Shown: one piece after another, positions 61,911 to 64,000 of the stretch
Layout of the letters: every line of letters begins with the position of its first letter
Numbering within the stretch: position 1 is the stretch's first letter
Assembly: GCF_900103005.1 (NCBI RefSeq)
Contig: NZ_FMWL01000002.1
Coordinates: 124,001 to 188,000, forward strand
From: Acidaminobacter hydrogenoformans DSM 2784
Lineage (GTDB): Bacteria; Bacillota; Clostridia; Peptostreptococcales; Acidaminobacteraceae
Length of the DNA: 64,000 nucleotides
Reading direction: 5' to 3'
The notes under the pieces: generated by a model
Told to the model about the DNA's origin: nothing
The model's database searches: none
What the model saw: the letters and a program-made list of their open reading frames with translations, nothing else
Program-made: the position numbers and the translations under genes

Positions 61911-62501
61911 CTATACCAGCGCCGCTAAAATTCCTTCAGAAAAGCGTTCACCCGTTTCCCTCAGCCAGGAGTGCCGCTCCAGCTGTTCACTGACAGGCTG
62001 CGAATCCGTCCCTTCAATAAACAGGAAGTCATCAAAGGTTGACCGGATAGATTTGAAGAACAGCTCCGCAACAAGTCTGGCACCGTCACTTTCATTTTTC
62101 TTCTGAATTGCGCCAGCGGTCACCAGCAAAAGCCCCTTCTTTGACTTTTCTGCAGAACGTTCCTTCAGCATAAACTTACTGGTCCACTTCACCTGGAAAC
62201 GGTCAATCATTGTTTTCGTCAAAGCGCTGACTGAATTAAAGTAGAACGGCGTCGCCAAAATGACGCCGTCCGCTTCATTAACCGCTTTCAAAATGAGGTC
62301 CATGTCGTCCCTGAAGACGCAGCGCCCTGACTCAGCACAGTGATAGCACCCTGTACATGGATGAATTTTCATTTTTCGAAGGTCAAAGCGCGTCACGTCG
62401 AACTTCTCTATCGAGATGCCAGACAACACCAAATCCAGTGCCTGGTCCGTATTCTTCTCTGGCCTGGGTCCGCCAAAGAGGATCACCAGCTTGGGCTTCA
62501 C
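61911..62501 (-). CDS. NADPH-dependent FMN-type flavoprotein with an Isf-like Cys cluster
   Basis: A flavodoxin-fold protein of 196 residues. The phosphate-binding loop [11 protein letters not shown] is at the N-terminus. A compact Cys motif C49-x2-C-x2-C-x5-C61 ([14 protein letters not shown]) matches the iron-sulfur flavoprotein pattern, although flavodoxin-like reductases of Clostridia often carry it too. [20 protein letters not shown] is the flavin-dimer segment. GTG 62501 overlaps the hpt TGA, so both are co-transcribed. Its electron-transfer partner is not known. Confidence 0.85.
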   Translation of the reverse strand: MKPKLVILFGGPRPEKNTDQALDLVLSGISIEKFDVTRFDLRKMKIHPCTGCYHCAESGRCVFRDDMDLILKAVNEADGVILATPFYFNSVSALTKTMIDRFQVKWTSKFMLKERSAEKSKKGLLLVTAGAIQKKNESDGARLVAELFFKSIRSTFDDFLFIEGTDSQPVSEQLERHSWLRETGERFSEGILAALV

Positions 62502-63037
62502 TTTGTGTAGACCTCCGCTTTTAGCGTCGCTACAAATGGCAAATTCCGGTATTTTTCAGCATAGTCAATCCCGTAGCCAACAATAAATTCGTCCGGTATG
62601 ACAAAGCCCGTATAATCCACCGTCAGTTCGACCTTGCGGCGCTCAGGCTTATCCAGGAGCGAGATAATGGAAAGGCTTGCCGGCTTTCTGGCAGAGAAGT
62701 TGTCATAAAGATATTTTAATGTCAAGCCTGTGTCAATAATATCCTCGACTATCATAACATGCTTGCCTTCAATGCTGTAATCCAAATCCTTGACAATACG
62801 GACGACCCCGGAGCTTTCCGTCGAACTGCCGTAACTGCTGGCCGCGATAAAATCAATCTGAATGGGAACGCTTACAGCCCGCATCAAATCACTCATAAAG
62901 ACATTCGCGCCTTTCAAGACACCAATCATTAAAAGCTCCTGACCTTTATACCGTTCAGATATTGCCTTGCCAAGCTCGCTGACACGCTGTTTCAGCGCCT
63001 CTTCACTGATTAAAACTTCTTTGATATCTTGATTCAA
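62498..63037 (-). CDS. hpt: Hypoxanthine phosphoribosyltransferase
   Basis: Purine-salvage enzyme using PRPP. The PRPP-binding motif is [14 protein letters not shown], and the flexible-loop region is [54 protein letters not shown] is the C-terminal family block. Length 179 is normal. A TTG start at 63037 follows AGGTGATCCT. It leads a unit with the flavoprotein gene; the common partners tilS and ftsH are absent. Confidence 0.96.
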   Translation of the reverse strand: MNQDIKEVLISEEALKQRVSELGKAISERYKGQELLMIGVLKGANVFMSDLMRAVSVPIQIDFIAASSYGSSTESSGVVRIVKDLDYSIEGKHVMIVEDIIDTGLTLKYLYDNFSARKPASLSIISLLDKPERRKVELTVDYTGFVIPDEFIVGYGIDYAEKYRNLPFVATLKAEVYTK

Positions 63038-63074
63038 AGGATCACCTCATTTTTATAGTTAGACTCGTATTTTT

Positions 63075-63080
63075 ATTATA
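63075..63080 (-). promoter_or_regulatory. Putative -10 box of the hpt transcript
   Basis: TATAAT on the minus strand, about 40 bp before the start codon. The -35 region is poor. Confidence 0.4.
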
Positions 63081-63154
63081 ACCTGATCCCTACCAAAGCG
63101 CCACCCTGTTGACCGGAAAATCCACAGTGCCAGGCTTTGAGCTGTCAACTCTAT

Positions 63155-64000
63155 TCAAGGCGCCTCATTGACAGGCTTTTCTTCCACTGGTGTTGGCACC
63201 GCGTCGCGATGGGTCCATAAATAAACCATTGGGATAATGATCAGCGTCAAAAGTGTAGATACCATAAGCCCAGACATCAAAGCCACGGACATAGGCACAA
63301 AGAGCGCACTCCCCGAAAGCGCCAGGGGCACCAAGCCAATCACTGTCGTTATGGTCGTCAGCATAATGGGGCGAAAACGCTTTTCGACTGCATCTATGCA
63401 TGAGATTTTCACGGATTTCCCTTCCGCCCGCTCTGTGTTGATAAAATCGATCAGCACTATAGCATTATTGACTACAATGCCAAGCAAGCTCACAATACCA
63501 AGCATAGCTACAAAGGAAAGGTCAAAACCCAGAAAATACAGGCCCAAAAACGAACCAATCGCAGAGAGCGGAATAGTCAATAAAATGAGCAGTGGCTGCG
63601 TAAAGGATCTGAACTGAAAAAGCAGCACGGAATAGACCAGCATTACAGCCAGCACCGCTGAGGAGCCAATGTTTCCAAAATTTTCTACAATCTTTTCGTT
63701 TTCTCCGTCAAATTTAAACTGTATCCCAGGATAATCCACAGGATCGATCAACGAGACAATTTCCCTTTGGATGTCCACAGCATTATAGCCTGGCGCAATA
63801 TCCGTCATGACCACGGTGGCCAAATTTCCCTTATAGGACTTGATAACCGCATACTCACTGGCCAACGCGACATCTGCGACTGCGCCAAGCGGTATTTTCA
63901 GTTCTGAAGCGGAGGATTTTATACCAAAGCTTCTGAGCTCGTCTACACTGGAGATGTTGCTTTTAAGGCGGACGTCATAGTCCCCATCCTCGAGCCGTAT
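63155..64000 (-). CDS. RND-family efflux pump, C-terminal part (cut by window edge)
   Basis: The final 281 residues of an RND (AcrB/MmpL-like hydrophobe/amphiphile) transporter; the N-terminal part lies beyond position 64000, and the frame is open to the edge. At the window edge a beta region is visible (YDVRLKSNISSVDELRSFGI, IPLGAVADV), followed by the second transmembrane half with IPLSAIGSFLGLYFLGFDLSFVAMLGIVSLLGIVVNNAIVLIDF and KRFRPIMLTTITTVIGLVPLALSGSALFVPMSVALMSGL. It is unusual in a single-membrane cell and probably works with an adaptor elsewhere. Substrate unknown. Confidence 0.9.
   Translation of the reverse strand: MRLEDGDYDVRLKSNISSVDELRSFGIKSSASELKIPLGAVADVALASEYAVIKSYKGNLATVVMTDIAPGYNAVDIQREIVSLIDPVDYPGIQFKFDGENEKIVENFGNIGSSAVLAVMLVYSVLLFQFRSFTQPLLILLTIPLSAIGSFLGLYFLGFDLSFVAMLGIVSLLGIVVNNAIVLIDFINTERAEGKSVKISCIDAVEKRFRPIMLTTITTVIGLVPLALSGSALFVPMSVALMSGLMVSTLLTLIIIPMVYLWTHRDAVPTPVEEKPVNEAP

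Overview
The window is chromosomal DNA from a low-to-mid GC, Gram-positive anaerobe, most likely a member of the Clostridia. The supporting evidence is a Firmicutes-style division and cell-wall (dcw) cluster with two DUF881 genes and sbp, a T-box leader, PyrR, SepF/YlmG/YlmH, RqcH, meso-diaminopimelate-type wall genes (dapF, a DNPR-type murE), strong AGGAGG ribosome-binding sites, and a ferredoxin-type 2-oxoacid oxidoreductase. No sporulation regulators appear where spore formers often keep them. I cannot name the genus.

Positions 1-7,100 hold a tight minus-strand housekeeping operon read dapF-yicC-gmk-rpoZ-coaBC-priA-def-fmt, with fmt cut by the window edge. The divergent gene rqcH (7,202-9,001) follows. 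From 9,100 to 37,700 nearly everything is on the minus strand and forms one of the longest gene trains in the window: mraZ-rsmH-ftsL-PBP-murE-mraY-murD-ftsW-murG-ftsQ-DUF881-DUF881-sbp-ftsZ-nrdR-pgeF-DUF512-der-gpsA-(unknown)-HlyD-like-yggS-sepF-ylmG-ylmH. After these comes a T-box-controlled ileS-rluD-pyrR unit. The train starts at an MraZ-type operator made of four 10-bp repeats. Several usual neighbours are missing: murF, spoIIGA-sigE-sigG, plsY, divIVA, lspA and remA.

Positions 37,900-43,400 carry lgt, a pair of M16-family proteins (YmfH/YmfF type), monocistronic rpsD, and ychF. Positions 43,700-49,030 hold a complete but functionally uncharacterised ABC importer: a DUF3798 lipoprotein, a double-NBD ATPase with one degenerate ATP site, and two permeases. 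It has its own promoter and an intergenic terminator after the binding-protein gene. I regard this as the best candidate for an undescribed system.

Positions 49,100-64,000 are more mosaic: a kinase-UbiA-MFS operon, tRNA-Leu(CAG), ung, a MATE exporter, tpx diverging from a two-gene 2-oxoacid:ferredoxin oxidoreductase, a ROK regulator, a small membrane protein, a pduL-deoC unit under a palindromic operator, hpt with an iron-sulfur-flavoprotein-like gene, and the C-terminal part of an RND pump running off the right edge. The likely physiology is anaerobic fermentation with acyl-CoA/acetyl-phosphate chemistry, purine salvage and several efflux systems. All statements rest on reading motifs and synteny by eye; no database search was run.
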